Notes: generated from the letters alone by a model not told the origin. 64,000 bases of DNA from Mesaphorura yosii (GCA_009869945.1 WIXG01000366.1:1-64000); one strand, 5' to 3'; positions 12,049-25,951 are shown, counted from the stretch's first letter. Numbers and translations: made by a program.

Positions 12049-15000
12049 GACTAGTGGACTGCAACTACACTAAGAAAGTACAAAGCACTGAAAGTACAGC
12101 ACAGCACGGCACGAACACGAACACAAAGTTCAAAGCCTTTTCGAATAGAAAAATAAACTATACAAATCGAAGCTGGAACCAAGTTTAAGTCTTCCTGTTT
12201 CTGGTTGAAAGAGAATGAAGGATAAAGATTAACGACTTTAATCTATACGTAATAGGCCCAGCAATTATTTCGATCAAGTCAGAGAGGTGCCAGTGAGTGT
12301 CTGTTGAAAGACTGCGTGCGTGCGTGCGTACGCGTGCTGGTCGATGTTAGTGTGACTGTGACACGCTCGGATCGGCGCTGATAGCATTTGAACCAAATCC
12401 AAATCCTCAACTATTTTCTTGAGACTCGCCCAATTCTTGTTTTCTTCTACTTGAACTAGAAACTTGATGAGATGAGTCGAGTCGTCTTCGTTTCGCATCT
12501 CGCGTTGGCATTTCGCATTTCGCAAGCTCTTAATGAATGAGTTATAGGCCAATTATGAGGCCCATGCCTACGCGTACAAGTCATTATACCATTACGCGAC
12601 GTGATAATGCTCTTGTGTCTTGTACAGAAAGAAAACAACAGACATCATCCAGTTTTCTACATTCGGCTTGCTTCTGTTCCAAAAATACACGCGAGTGTGC
12701 AAAAGTGAGTGGAGAACACGAATGTGAATGCATGCAAATAGTCAGTGATCTGTAGCATGGAGCCTACGCTTGCTTAAAGACGGGTTCAGTTCAGAGAGCG
12801 CCTTGTCAAAATTTGAACCACGCAAAGCAAATGTGTGTCAAGCCAGCATATTGGTTCCGTCTCGCCGATCTGCTACTTTTTGGCCTGTAAACCGAGCCCG
12901 TCGTTATTCGTTACACGTTCAGCATCCACAGCGACAGCCCCATCTTTGACGATGACGATTCTGTTTTTGCAAATACTCGCTGCCAATACCGCCTGCCTTA
13001 CTGCCACTGCCAGAGCCGAGACGGGGACCATCTGCTTCGAGTATTTCATTACTTCGTCGTAGTTCCCGTTTTGCGTTTGTGGTTCCACATGATTGGACAT
13101 TCCTGGACTCTCACAACTCTTCAAAATTCGACCATGCGGCGAATGGCATGTCTGATGTGGCAACTCGCAAAATGAAGTTGACAAACCAATTTGCATTCAT
13201 GAACACGACCTGAGAGCGACGAATACTGCATTCAATCTCGTCTCGCAAAACTTGAATTTGCATATGCAGGCTCGTCCGTATCGTCGTCTCACTGTGAATA
13301 ATTGATGACTTGACTTCAGGTGCTGCCGCCAAGCTGATATTCGAGTGGATCTTCTCGCCGTGAGCCGACAGCCCAGCCTCGGATTTTGTAGCCTACCGGC
13401 TGCGAAATTTGTGAAATTTAATTAAAACTGGCAGCGAGAGCAGAAACTTGATTAAAACTTGGACCAATTAGCGTCCACGTGCGTCGTTAAGCGCAGCACA
13501 GCACAGCCTTTTAGGCCTTTGTCTTTTGAGTAGTTCCTGTTTAATATTTTACAACACAAAGCTTGCTTGTTGCTTGTTCTTGCTTTGTTCCCTAATTTTA
13601 TTTGTCTCGAAAGTGAAGACGTCCATCCATTAAACAGCCGAGCCGAGCCGACAATGTCAATTGTGTCTTGCGAATAAATAATAAAATCATGCATGCTGCA
13701 CGACGTTCGTTCCAGTCATTGCTAATGAGAGTTTATTACCGAAACAATGACAGTCAACAGCCAAGTATCGCATCAGAATCAGAGCTCACGCAGCCTTTCA
13801 CGACAGTCACGTCGGCAGCAAGCAAATAAATAGACGCCGTGCTTTCATTTGTTTCCTGAGCGTGTTTCCAGAGAAAGTCCACAAGACACGTGTATGCTTT
13901 CTCTTCTCATGCTATGCTGGATACATTTTGCAAATTTAATTACGTACTAATCTGTAATTTGCTTACTCCAAGCAGTGCAATGCAGTGCACGCCAGATTCG
14001 CATGCTTTTCATGAGCGCCTGTGCGCGGGGCGAAAGCAAAGAGGAAATGCTCCTGAAGCCATTTCTCGCTTGGCGTTCGCATTCGGAATGACATTATCAG
14101 CATCATAAATTAACATGGAGGCAGCTCCTCGCCTTTCATTTCCTTTTAACTCCAACATGCGACACGTGTAATGGGAGAAACGAGAAAGTATTCCGCCAGG
14201 AGAGGCAGAAGCCATGAAGCGCTGAAGAGCCAGGAATCTATAACTTTGAAGTTATGATTGTTTGGGGAAAAGTTGACATTATTCACATTTGCTGTTTGGT
14301 CTTTGCATTTCAACCCAGAAGCCTTGCTTGGTAAGAGTTTATCTTCCGAATCCGCCTGCCTGCGGAAAGGAGAATGAGAATGAGAATAGAATCGATAGTG
14401 CCCAGCCGACAATGACAACGACAATGACAGCGGTGAAAAGAAAAAATTTGGGTATGGCATTGTTATTTTGTTACTAAGCATACTCGTAAAACTTGATGAT
14501 ATTATTGTCATCTCCTCCTTAACCTGCTTTCTTCCTGCCGCGCCGCGCCGCGCCGGGCTCAGCTCTCTTCGCGGCCTGACAATTTCCTCTTCTTTATTCT
14601 CGACTGCACTTTCTGCTTTTACCTGCTTCCTCTGTCGTCTCTAATGAGGAAACAGCTCAAGCCAAACAAATGCGTAGTATGACCTGGCTTGCTTGGTTTG
14701 TTAAGGGGGAAGAGAAAGTACTTGACCTGGTCGACTCAGTTGACAGCTGCAGTTGCTGTTGCTTTGCTGTTATTTTGAAAAATGAAAGGCAGGTGAAATA
14801 TACTTGGTGAGTGACAACATATGGTTAACTAATTAACATTTGGGCAGGCAGGCATGGTTTCTTCTGCCACAGTCCAACGCTGACTTGGCTCATTTTACTT
14901 CTATTCGTACCTTTCCTTTGAGACTGATAACTCCAAAACATCAGACAATGCAATGCAAGCTTAGCACGAATACGAGTGCGACTCATCCCAGTCCCAATGC

Positions 15001-16788
15001 TTTCTCTGTCGCTTTCTCCATCTCCAGCCACTGCCGCGAGTCGCATTCGCGTCGCCCTTCCCAGCTCCGTTCTGAGTTCTGGGTGTTTGGATCGTGGGTC
15101 CTGAAGCTACAAGTTAAAGAAAAGCCAGTTCAGCGAGCGTTCTGTTCAGTGAGCATCAGACGGTTGGTCTGTTTCTCGCTTTGGCTTTCCTGTCCCTTGG
15201 AACTTCCACAGAGTTTCTTCGTGAGTGTGGCGCATCGCTTTCTCTTCTCTTCTCTTCTCCGCTGCTCTTTTCTCTTTCCTTCTAGAGAGTGAGAGATAGT
15301 CGAAAAATGAACTCGAACGAGTGAGGTTCAGTTCATCTTTTCATCGTACGTGAAGTGCAGTGTGGTGCTGGAAATATCCGTTCTTGGATTGCTTAGTGTA
15401 GAGTGCAGTCGAGACTCGACTCGAGCTTCGTTTGTGGTCTCAGGTTATCGGTGCATTGTCTCCTTCCGTCGTCTCGTATCTGTGTCCAGATATTCGGTGG
15501 CTGTCCAGTTGAATGTGCATTTTAGTTGCTTGTGTGACCCGTCATCATCTATGGGATGAAAGACTGCTGATACTCATCCCAAAAACTCGTCCACCGTAAT
15601 ATTTCCCAGCAGAAATGGAAACGGAAACCGATCACTTCTAATTTCAGCGACTCCCTGCGTAACCGAGTTGACGCATCTGTGACGCAAGTTTCACTTCCCA
15701 TGTGAATTTGTCATTTTTCTGGCCCCACTCCATCGTCCAAGTCCAAGTCAAATCAACTCCCTTCCGTGCGCTTCGATTCTAAAGTTAATTTTGAAACTTT
15801 TGTCGAGTAAAAACAGAAAACTCTTACTGTTGCTGTTTAAAGTGCTTGTAAAAGTGCAATCAGAATCTTTTACTTTTATCCACTCGCAGCGAAATCTGAA
15901 CTGAACTTTGACATTTCCCAGAAATCCACTTTAGGATTTAGCAAAAGTTTTGGCAGGAGCGTCAGTGCTCACGAGGGACGGACAAAAGTGCCGAACTCAA
16001 TTGGCAAAGTAAATACTTGACCGAGTTGCCTCTAAGCTTAGCCTTCAGTGGAGTTTTCTTTTCTTCGAGTAGGATTACGTATAAATATCTGAAATTAATT
16101 AAGTTTGGCAAAGCTGGGATGCAAGGCTCGACGGGTTTAACCCAAATTGACTAGATTCAGTCTTCTTGTTTCCGATTGCAGATTGCAGACTCGAAGTTGA
16201 CTCGTGATCAGTTGATACGATTAAATTTGCTGGCGCTGGGATCTCCAAACTGAACCGAAACTCAAATTTTGTGAAAGTCATTGGCAGGTGTTTCCGTTTC
16301 TGACTGGCATTGTCGCCGTGGCGTATTGATTTGTACTCAATTCCTCAGAATAGAACGGAATTGAAAGGCGTAGAATGAAAAAAGTGCTGGAAGCTCGACC
16401 CACCCGGTGTGAAAAATTCCCATTCCATTCGAATCCCACAAAACCTGGCGACAGATTAGATTGATGATGGCACTCAACTCGGCTGGGCTCAGCGTCAGCT
16501 GGTGAAGTGATACTTGCTTGTGCTGTGCTCCAACAAAATCAATTCGACTATCCTGAATTTTGTTCTTGGAAAGGATCACCTCACCGGATCAGAGATCAGT
16601 TGAATCAGTGATCAAGGGATTTACTCTACAGTGCAGAAAGTACAGATACGTACAGAAAAAGTGTTCGCGAGTGTCGTGACTTGATAAACTTGGTTCCTGG
16701 CCTGTCGTGCTCCAATTACGTTCGGCACGAGACGTGCATTAGATAGCTGCTTCGCAACAGGTGTTGTTTATCAGCAGGAGAAGGCAAA
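12049..16788. other. Intergenic stretch, no confirmed gene
   Basis: Divergent spacer between the DPY19-like gene and the PRRT-like gene. It holds simple repeats (CGTG repeats at 12314-12330, GCCGC repeats at 14538-14556, TCTTC runs near 15240-15260). Two exon-like minus-strand open segments (about 13200-13390 and 16440-16530) could not be linked into a gene. A TTCAGTT initiator-like motif lies near 15329. No RNA gene was seen. Confidence 0.4.
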
Positions 16789-19700
16789 ATGTGTGCTCCT
16801 TCCCCATCAGGAGGTAATAATCCACTCCTTAATCCGTCTGTTCTGTCTTTCGATATGAATGACTTGTGTAGGGAAAAGGTACCTAGAATAGTTAGAAGAG
16901 ACAACTTTTTGGCGAGTGGCGATAATTAATCCACGCCCCACGCAGTGGTTGTGATGAATTTAACAGCCTGGTTCTGTTTAATAATTCGCGCGACGCAGAC
17001 TTTTGTTGAATTTGAAACTTCTTAACTTTAATCTCCACAAAAGCGAAGAACCAAGTTTCGTTTCTTTGAATCATGATCTTAATCCCGTACGCGAAGAAAG
17101 TTGGACAGACCGCGCCTCGGCTCCGCGTCTCGGTTGATACTCTTGCTAGACGACTAGACTGGCGTATGTGTCAGTTTAAATTAGCGAAATTAATCAGAAT
17201 TCTCAGCACATCTTCCAATTACGTGTATTTTTGCATTGCATCTTCTGTTGCTTTCTTGCTGGCGTTCCGTTGCGTGAAGTGTAAATGGGCGATAGAACTC
17301 TCGATTTTCGAGGATGACTTTGATTTGACTCATTTGAATATAATTTCATCAATGCTGCTAGTAGAAATAACCTAATAGGCCGTATACAAAGCACTGCTGT
17401 CTACTGACTAGTGACTAGGATGACTTCTGCTGTCGGATAGCCGAATAATAGAAAGGCCAAAGTCTAGTCTTCCTAGTCGGAGTGAACTTTGACTTCAAGA
17501 TTCGAGACGGAGATTTCATGCCCAATTGCATCCTTTCAAATCACCAATCTCGAAACCCACACCATAGTCAATAACCTCGGATACTTCAATGAGTAGGTTT
17601 AGTTGGTAGCATAAATGCCATATTTGGAATTGGAGCTCGGTTCGCTTTCACCTTTCTCCTCTGACTTCTGAGCAGCCAGGAATTTGCCAAGTGAAGTGTT
17701 CGCGTTTTGTGTTTGAATGTGGTTTGATCTTTCGAACTAGAAATAAAGCACAATGATAACTGAATGATTATTGGGAGGAATTCGTTGAAATGTTCACAGA
17801 ATGAAAACTATTCCAACTCAAACTGCTACTAAATTGAAAGCCTGCTAATTGCAGGATTAATTTAGAACAAACGAAGGCTTCGGCATATTTGCTGAATCGA
17901 GTTGCACAAGTTCCGAGTCCATTCAAACAGGTTTCCGCCACCATACTTGGCCTGAGGCTGACGGAGAGCTAGGGCATTAAAAAGTTGTGGCTCCGACTTC
18001 AATTCCAAAGTTTCTTCCTGAAAGCAGCAGGCACGCAGTATAAAAGTCAATAAAACAAGTGCGCTGAAGATAAATATTGGCTTTCTGGTAAAAGTACGTA
18101 ATACGGAAAGTAAAAGATAAAGTTTTACGATCATATTTTCAAAAAGAGTTTGAAACAATTCTTCCATGCCCTCCGTGCCCTGGGCGGCTGCGGGCCCAAC
18201 GACCGCCTGCGACAGGCGACTGCGGACACTTCACTTTTACTCACTGACAAGTTGTTAGTTTTCCGGATATAAAACTTTAAACTGCGCTTCAGTTCAGCAA
18301 TGTTTAATGCAAAAGGCTTAAAGTCTCCGCCAATTTTCAGAATTTCTCATTCTCTTCCGGGAATCGGCTACTTAATCAAGTGGACTCTCGGCGCGTGAAT
18401 TGTATCAGTTTTCTGTTGAAATTGGAACCCGCACGTACAACTACTATTACAAAGTATAAACCTGTCATTACTTCGAAGAAAGCGATAGCCTAATTAATCA
18501 AGTCTTCAATTACATGTTAGTCCACGTATTTACGTTATTTCAGAGCCTGTAATTAAAACCTGCCCTGCCCGTCGTGCTTCGCTCGCGCTCTCATTGGCTA
18601 CGCTGACGGCTGTTGGTTTCCTGTTCCCCACGACCCAAAAGAAAAATTTTCACTTCACTCCAGAGCATTTTGAATTTTTTGTAATAGCAAACTTGTTGGC
18701 CTCGTTTGTTCCCGCAAAAGCAGTGTAGTGCAGTGCATTGAATTTCGAGCAACCTTTGACATTTGCAAATTTGCTATTTACTTTCGCTGTTAAAGTCAAC
18801 GTCAGCAACTCAGCACCAACACGTCAAAGTTGTTGAAAAGGCTTTGATAGCCTTGGCACTTCCTGGCTTGGTTTGGTTTGGCTTTGTTTCCATTTAGAAT
18901 AGAATGACAAGGCATCGTGACAGAAAGAACACGAAGCACAGAACGGAAATACTGGAGCAAAATTTACATTTAATTTCGAGCAGCTGTCAGACCTGGTCAG
19001 GCTTGGTTCACTCTCGGCGGACTTGACGGCTTTGACTTTGGCGCCTGAGAAAGTTGAAATAATCTGCCACATGTCAAGTCGCCCATCGTTCTGGCGTGAA
19101 AGCGTATCGCTTTCGCACATCATCTCGAGTCGAGTCAAAGTCAAATCCTCATCCTGGGCCCGCCTGACCTCATAAATAAAACATGAGCACAAGCGAAGAA
19201 CTGAAACGCTGGAAGCAGCGCTGCGATTTTGCTTTGCCGAGCTCAACAAGTTTGCGGCAACCACCTCACGACAAGTCAAAATCAAGTGCCTTGTCCGTGT
19301 TTGACAAGTTTACATTGTAATGACAAGAACAATGCAAACTTTGCCCTAATGAATTTGGTTTTGGTTTCTTATTTAACTTTATCAGATTGGGACGACAGCG
19401 TCTACTTTCGAACCGGCGGCAGTGGAAGCGACGAGACTGACTACAGCTACGCATCTGCGATGGCCAACGAGCACGCTAACGGCGGCAGCAACAACTGCTC
19501 GACGGAGTCCGACCTGGAGGGTCTCGACGACCCGCACCAGCACGGGGCTTCGGGCTCGCCGCTTCTGAACTACCACTACACGCCCGAGCTGGGTACGCTC
19601 GAGGCAACTGTGAAATGGGGTTTTCTGCTCCACGCGTACGGATTCGCGTGTCTCTTCTTCTTCCTCGCGTTCTACGCCTTCTTCTCCATACTTAACCTCA

Positions 19701-22700
19701 GGTAAGCAAGCGTTGCCTTTTGTTTAACCAGCAAACTCAGATTTGGACACACCCAAACATTATTCATTCATTCTGCTCAACGCTTTGCTTTAATCAATCA
19801 GTTTTGCATTCATGTCATTCGTAATTGCGATTTGCGCTCCGCCAGTCTTTGTTTATGCTGTTCTTGCTTGGCTTTTAGGTTGTTAAAATAAAAATTCATT
19901 TCCGTAATGAGTTTTTCACATGAACGAGTCTCGAGGAGCTCTTCGTTGTGCTCTCTGCCGTCTGTGGCCTGCTTTGTGTTGCTTGTTGCTTCTTTGTACA
20001 ATTTGCGAATTTACTAGTTTCTTCTTGAGTGCGTACACGGCTACGGCTTGCACTTCACGAGGAGCGAGTCTAAATTCACGCATATGGAGAGAAAGAGAAA
20101 TGCGAGTGAGAGAAAGTCAAGCCAAGCCAAGCCAAGCCACGGAGCTGTACGTTGTAATAACGCCTAATGCTTGTTGAATGGAAATGTACCGTCCATGGCA
20201 TAAGAGAAAGTTGTGTTATATCACCAGTGTAGAGTCTTTGTCATAGCACATGGCAGTAGCGGCCGTGTCGTATTTATTTGCAGTGTTCCTCCTCATAAAA
20301 CGCGTAATAAAGCAAAATGCTGCTGTTAAAAGACCGACCGACCTTCCTTCCTGCCAGCGCTAACAAAGAAAACAATATCGATCAAAAATCATTTCCCTTG
20401 CCATTATTTTGGGAGGACCGCGACAAGATTTATGATTAGGACAAAGAATCCACTTCCACTTCCTAATTTGTACTTTGCCACCGCCGTTGCCGTGTCCCGT
20501 GTGTGCGCTTGAGGCTCGCCATCATTCAAATGTGAGTACGCGCACGGCGAGCAACGAGCGAGAAATGACAAAATTGACAAATTGCTTTCACTTGCACACT
20601 TACTTTGCCGTGCCTTGACTAATTCTTTCTTCCACTTCTTTCTTCCTCCGCAGATCTCAGCTCTCGAGTCGTCCGTACATGTCGACCATCAACACTTTTC
20701 TCTGTCTTCTCGGCGTCTCGCGAGCCGCGGGCCTCTTCATTGACCCGTACGGACTCAAGAAAGTAAGCACGGCCTGCTCGTTTTCTTTTCATTCTCAATG
20801 ATTCCAATTATCTCTTCTGTCTTCGCCCTTCGCCGCACTTCTTCTTTCTATCGATCTTAAACTCAGCTCGGCGAGGTCCTTCGTTCTTGTTAAGTGTTGC
20901 AGAGCACAGAATTGAATTGAATTACCTCACATTCTAACAATTTCAAGAATAAACTGCATTTAAAGACGAGCACAAAGCCTATCGCTTGAAAGCATTGAAA
21001 GGAAGGTCGTTATGAGTGTTATTTACAAAGAAAACGGCTCCGAGAAAGTCGAGCCGATTTCGGGAAAGCACTGAAAGAGGATTACGTCTTTATTTCAATT
21101 TCATAACCCGGAAAGCGAATTACGAAGGGAAAGTTGCACGGGCGCACGGAGATTCAATAACGCGCGATGCGTTTATCCCAGACATTTTATTATGATCGCG
21201 AAGGACTTTTGAAACTAAATTAAATAAAGTTGCATTTGGGTTTGGTTCTGGCCTGACTGCCAGCTGGTTCCTCAAAATTTAAAAACTTATGCGCATGTCA
21301 CGTGTCATTCGTCCGTGTTTCGCGTTGCGTTACCGCGTTTGATACAAAAAAAAATGCTAAAAGACTACCAAAACGATGTCAAACTGTTCTCGGAGTGCAC
21401 TGTTCTTATCTTGAGGCGAGATAAGAGATATGCGAATATTCATAACACAAAATTAAATTGCTACTGCCACCGCAAAGATTCAAATACGCCAGGCAGGCTG
21501 AGGCTGTGCTTGATTGACATCCTTTCACAATAGAATTGAGTTTCACTTCCATTTTTCCACGCCATCGCCGTACCGTGTAGAGGAAGAACGAACAGAGTTC
21601 AAATGTTCAATAGCTTGACGTTGACATGACACCAACATGGCTTGGCGTTAAAAGATCGATTACTGCCAACGCCACGTCAGACCCGAACAGGAATTTCTAC
21701 GAAAGTGTTGGATCTGGCGTGGGCTTGGAAATTAGCGTGATTATTGCTCTGTAATCGTTATCTTGTGTTCGTGTTTCAGACGCTGCCGATCCTGATGGGA
21801 ACTCTTTTATGGGACCTGGGCTTTCCGTGTCTGATCTCCTCGTTCAGCCTGATACAAATCGCGTTCCTGCAACTTACTCAGGTAATGCCATCAAATTACT
21901 ACACAACTTTCGCAAATACGTCCGCGTGCGTAAGTTTTAGACGAGGGTCATCTACGACTTACGGATTCTAATTCTAGGAAATCAGAGATTGAGATCGACA
22001 TCGATTACAACTATAATACGAGCGAAACTTTTCAGATTTACTCTGTCTATTGCTTCATTATTGCGGAAAGTTCTTGCGTATGTATGCGTGTGGGCTTCTT
22101 TCTGAGAGTGGAGTATTTAAGACTGAGAGTGTTGTACGTGGCCGGCCTTTTTTACTTTTCAAAAAATTCATGCAAAAAATTTCGCATTTCATTTTTTTCT
22201 CTTTACTCGCTAATGAAACCACTTTCATGTTCTCCATGGCGCTTGGCTCTTGGTTATAAGAATGCTCAAGAATATTTCGACTAGTTTGATTTAATACATA
22301 ATCGAGAGGAGCACATTTTCCATTTCCAATTTCAGCCTTCCACTTACTTATGTGCACTGTGTTCATTCAAGTCGATACACGAATCGGCGAATTCAGCAAA
22401 TAATTCAATTCAATGACAACGGCGACGACAGGATGGGCAATTTTATAATGGGCCTTTTCACGAAAGCCTGTGTATTAGCTTCGATTAAAGTTGGCTTAAG
22501 TAAACAACAATAATTGACTGCATCTATTATTTGTACGCGTACATACTTGAAGTAATCGCAAATGGAGGTGGCTCATACATCATGCAGCAGCCGTGCAGGC
22601 GGTGAGACGGTGTACTTTCATTTCACGTGGCAGGAAAAATCCAGTTTCCATTCAGTTTCACGTTCCAGTTCAATAATTTTGGGTGCTGACACAACATTTA

Positions 22701-25700
22701 AAGTTATTGTCGAGCCAATGCACGGAAAACGAGAAACGGCCTGTGCACGAGCCACACGGCTGCCAGCCACCATTTGCATTGTACAAAAGTTTATCTGCCT
22801 CTGAGCTGAAAATGAAATTTTTCACTCGAGAGAATTTCTCCGCTTCGCTCCGTGAACATTTTACGGTTTACGAGCAGGTTTCCTTTCGGCGAGAGAAGAC
22901 TCAACTGTATCAATTTTCGAATTGCAAATTTATTATGCTTTTTATGCATGCATTTACGACTCGTGATGCAATGCAATGAAAACTTGAGAACTGTCTCCGC
23001 CACGAAAATGATGAAAATGAAAGAACCACGAGCCGCGACGATGCATTTAACGCGTGCGTATTATTCATGTCTTCTTAGAAATATGGACATGAAAAAGTGA
23101 AGTAACTCGCATTGGACTGAAAATGCCACGAAATTGGATGATGAAGAGTTTCTTGTTTAATACCAAAATTATTCTTGTTAACTTGCAGGCCTGAAAAGTT
23201 TTAAGTTTTGCGTATTCTGAAAAGTAATTTGGCAACTGCCCCAAAATTTGCAATTTCGGGTATTCGGGGACGGTCAAGGCCACAATTTGCGAATTAGTGA
23301 GTCCCGTCAAAAGTTTTGAGTTTTGACCGATGTGAACTTTCAAATTCGAAATCGAAATCGAAGGAAATTGAGCGAAAACGATCTTGCCTGCGGCGAAGGT
23401 CAGACGTACAAGCCGAAGCCAATTTCCAGAAACTGGATTTACTTTACGGAGAAAGTCTGCATGCGAAATGCAATTCTGCTGAACTCTGAAGTCGCAGAAT
23501 CGAGCACTCTTGAGCGAAAGATCAACCGAGCGAGCAAGCCAAGTAAAGTCCCCTGGAGCATTTATTTACATAAAGCATGTCTTTCAAGCCACGTATGACC
23601 GACTCAACTTTCACTTTCGACTTTCACCACTTTCGTAGTGGTAAATGCCGAGCAACTTGGGTAGAATGTAAAAAACGAGTTGTTCAACATCACGCGCACT
23701 GCTGCAACTGAAAACTGCTGCCATTTAAATTAATGGAGATTGGATGATGTTAAACGCTAACACAGTTTCAATTTGTTCTTTCCCACAGCAGCAGTTGGAA
23801 GTCGGGCCAGAGAAATTACGCAAAAAGACGTGCCTGTCCATCATCATTACGGTACACTTCATGACTGTCGTTGCGTCCTCGATCTACTCAAACATCAACC
23901 CAGACATCCTGGTAAGTTGGCCGGAGTCGGAGTCGGACGAGTTGGGGCTTCGAGCCGAGCAGAAAATTAATGAATGTGCTGAAATCAAAGTCAAAGAACC
24001 AAGTCGCCTTGCTCTCTCTTCGTTTTTGTGCTCCATGCATATGAAACGAAGAATACGAAGTATAATGCAATTTCAATCCAATTTTCTGCAAGAATTAAGC
24101 TCAATAATCCCATTCTGCCTCACCCGTGTCTGCAATCTGCAATCTACCTCCTCCTGCCTCGTCCGGCGGGCAGCTTTCCGAAGCTTTCAAAGACCGAACC
24201 GAAGAGTTCTGATTTCTTTTGTTCTTTGTTCAATCAATTTAGCTCATCACTTCATTCTCTTTCTCTGTACCTCGCTCAGTCTCCCAGTCTCCGTCTTGCC
24301 CTATAATTTGGGATCTCAATTTTCTCTTCGACGGCTCGCTCGCCTTCGCCTCGCTTTGTGTTAATCCTTTCTGTAAATGTGTAGCGATCCGCGATCTCAT
24401 TCTTTCTTTGTGTTCATCTTTTGTGTACATTTCAGATCATGAAATTCATATTTCAATTGGGATTCTCTCTCTGGGGCTTTCTCCTCTGCGGCTGCTTTCT
24501 GTACGCTGGAAAAAGAGTGCTGGGGCTCCTGGGCGGCGGCTCATCTGGCGAAGGAGCTGCTGGAATTACCGTGAATGAAAAAGGTAACTCAGCTGTTCCA
24601 AACCGAGCAAACATCAGCAGCGTTAAGTGGCCATCATCACCATATATCCGGATTCTTGCTTTTACTTTTCCAGGAGTTGCAGGCTTGATGGCAGGACTCA
24701 TGGCTCCCGGCCAAAATCTGACTTCCTCGCTAACCGCCGCACTCGCACCAACTCTGCTCCAATCGAGCACGCCAAAAATTAAGATTACGGACGAGAACGA
24801 CAGAACAATTTCGGTAGCTTCGGATTCATCGCGACTCAATGAAACTAGTAAGCTAAGCCCTTACTTTCCTGACCACGCAAGAACATGGCTCATTGCTGCT
24901 TAACGATTGACTTGGTTATCTGGTGCCTAGTTGACTCTGGCCGTCCATCCACACCGGTTCCTGGTCCCTCCAAACCCAACGGTCAAAGCAGCAGTGGCAG
25001 TGGAAGTTGTAAAGAAGGCTCCTCTGGAAGGCCGCCGAGTCCCGTCCTTCCCCGGAAGAAGAGCGGAGGCAGCGGCGGTGCTTTAAGAAATTGCTCGGGA
25101 GAAGTTCGGCTGTCTTCCAACAAGTCACGGAGACTAAACTTCCGTCGGGACAGCAGTTCCACTGAAAACGACCTCTTTGCGGCCAGCCGCAAGAAGAGTC
25201 TGACGTGGTCGGAGAACGAGACGGGCTCCGGCTCCAGTTCGAGGGGCAAGAAGAAGGACGAGGAAGAGGTCACTTCGACGTTGGCGGTGAATTCAGATAA
25301 GCCACGTCGGGGGTCACGAAAGTCTGGGGACTTTACAGAAGCAGGCGGTGACAGGTAACTTGGAAGGCAAAACTGTCACAAACTAAGTTAAGTTCAATAA
25401 AAGTGACGCACGTCACGACTTGATTGTTTGCTTTTCAGAAGTGCGTCGGGGACGGGAGCCGACAGCCTCCTCAGTGGCGGTGGAGGGCCCGACTACACCC
25501 TCCAGTCCATCTTGTCACACATTGCGTACGTCAATCAAACGGCTCTCGATTACAGGCTGAGCAGAAAACTATCACGAAAGAATCAGGTACGCAAGGCGCC
25601 GCATGCCAGCAATAATTTATGATCTTATATGGTAATTAATGAAAGACGTGTGATTGCCGCGTGTTTTAGGTTCACAAAGTGATAAAGTACACGTCAGTGA

Positions 25701-25951
25701 CAGCATTGCTTGGAGTCCTGCTCTGTGTCGGAGAAATTATCCGAATTCTAAGCCCCTACGGAATTTTGGCGTCCGACACCACTCCGCCAACTCCGTGGCC
25801 GTGGTTCGCACTTCACACGGTCTGCCGGGCGATTGAGTTCGCGATGGGGGCCGTGATTGCGAATATCACCAAGCAGCCCGTCAGTCGTCCTCCGCATCAT
25901 TACGCCTACTCGATGCGGCACAAACTTCCAAGAGATTCAATCTATCTTTAA
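16789..25951 (+). CDS. PRRT3/PRRT4-like seven-pass membrane protein, 10 exons, 616 aa
   Basis: Resembles the proline-rich transmembrane protein 3/4 family, whose biochemical role is unknown. Exons: 16789-16813 (tentative), 19386-19701, 20654-20762, 21780-21881, 23789-23911, 24436-24583, 24674-24847, 24931-25354, 25439-25586, 25670-25951. Family signatures: RPYMSTINTFLCLLGVSRA followed by GLFIDPYG, LLWDLGFPCLISSFSL, LWGFLLCGCFLYAG, and PTPWPWFALHTVCRAIE near the C-terminus. Seven hydrophobic segments at about residues 88-113, 122-143, 155-181, 199-218, 230-250, 531-550 and 566-588. Between helices 5 and 6 lies a long Ser/Gly/Lys-rich loop (about 275-520). The start exon is weak: it encodes only MCAPSPSG, but it has A at -3, a GTAATA donor and the right phase (joining as G-AT, Asp). 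Without it the gene begins at 19386 as 5'-incomplete. Poly(A) signal at 26375-26380. Confidence 0.8.
17862..18167 (-). CDS. Possible small single-pass membrane protein nested in PRRT-like intron 1
   Basis: A 101-codon uninterrupted frame starting at ATG 18167 in good context (G at -3 and +4). The sequence is basic-amphipathic at the start, then a hydrophobic helix (IFIFSALVLLTFILRACC, about residues 32-49), then a polar tail with four Cys in total. A TTTATATCC box and a TCAGTG initiator about 27 bp further on lie upstream (near 18240-18270). No clear AATAAA follows. Alternatively, CTGCTTTCAG at about 18020-18029 is an acceptor, and only the last 50 codons are an exon. No family recognised; it could be a chance frame. 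Confidence 0.3.
   Translation of the reverse strand: MEELFQTLFENMIVKLYLLLSVLRTFTRKPIFIFSALVLLTFILRACCFQEETLELKSEPQLFNALALRQPQAKYGGGNLFEWTRNLCNSIQQICRSLRLF
20117..20138. repeat. AAGCC pentanucleotide microsatellite
   Basis: Four consecutive AAGCC units inside intron 2 of the PRRT-like gene. Confidence 0.7.

Noticed and set aside
14840-15292. 150-codon plus-strand frame upstream of the PRRT-like gene
   Set aside because: Ser/Phe/Leu-rich translation of TC-rich sequence; no domain and no donor giving the phase needed for 19386.
16337-16579. Minus-strand frame containing LTLSPAELSAIINLICRQ
   Set aside because: Locally exon-like, but no acceptor-donor pair in consistent phase and no partner exon was found.
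18824-19285. 153-codon minus-strand frame upstream of PRRT-like exon 2
   Set aside because: No start context, signal, domain or splice partner; composition is not convincing.
23323-23598. 91-codon plus-strand frame inside a PRRT-like intron
   Set aside because: No flanking splice sites in phase with neighbouring exons and no family resemblance.
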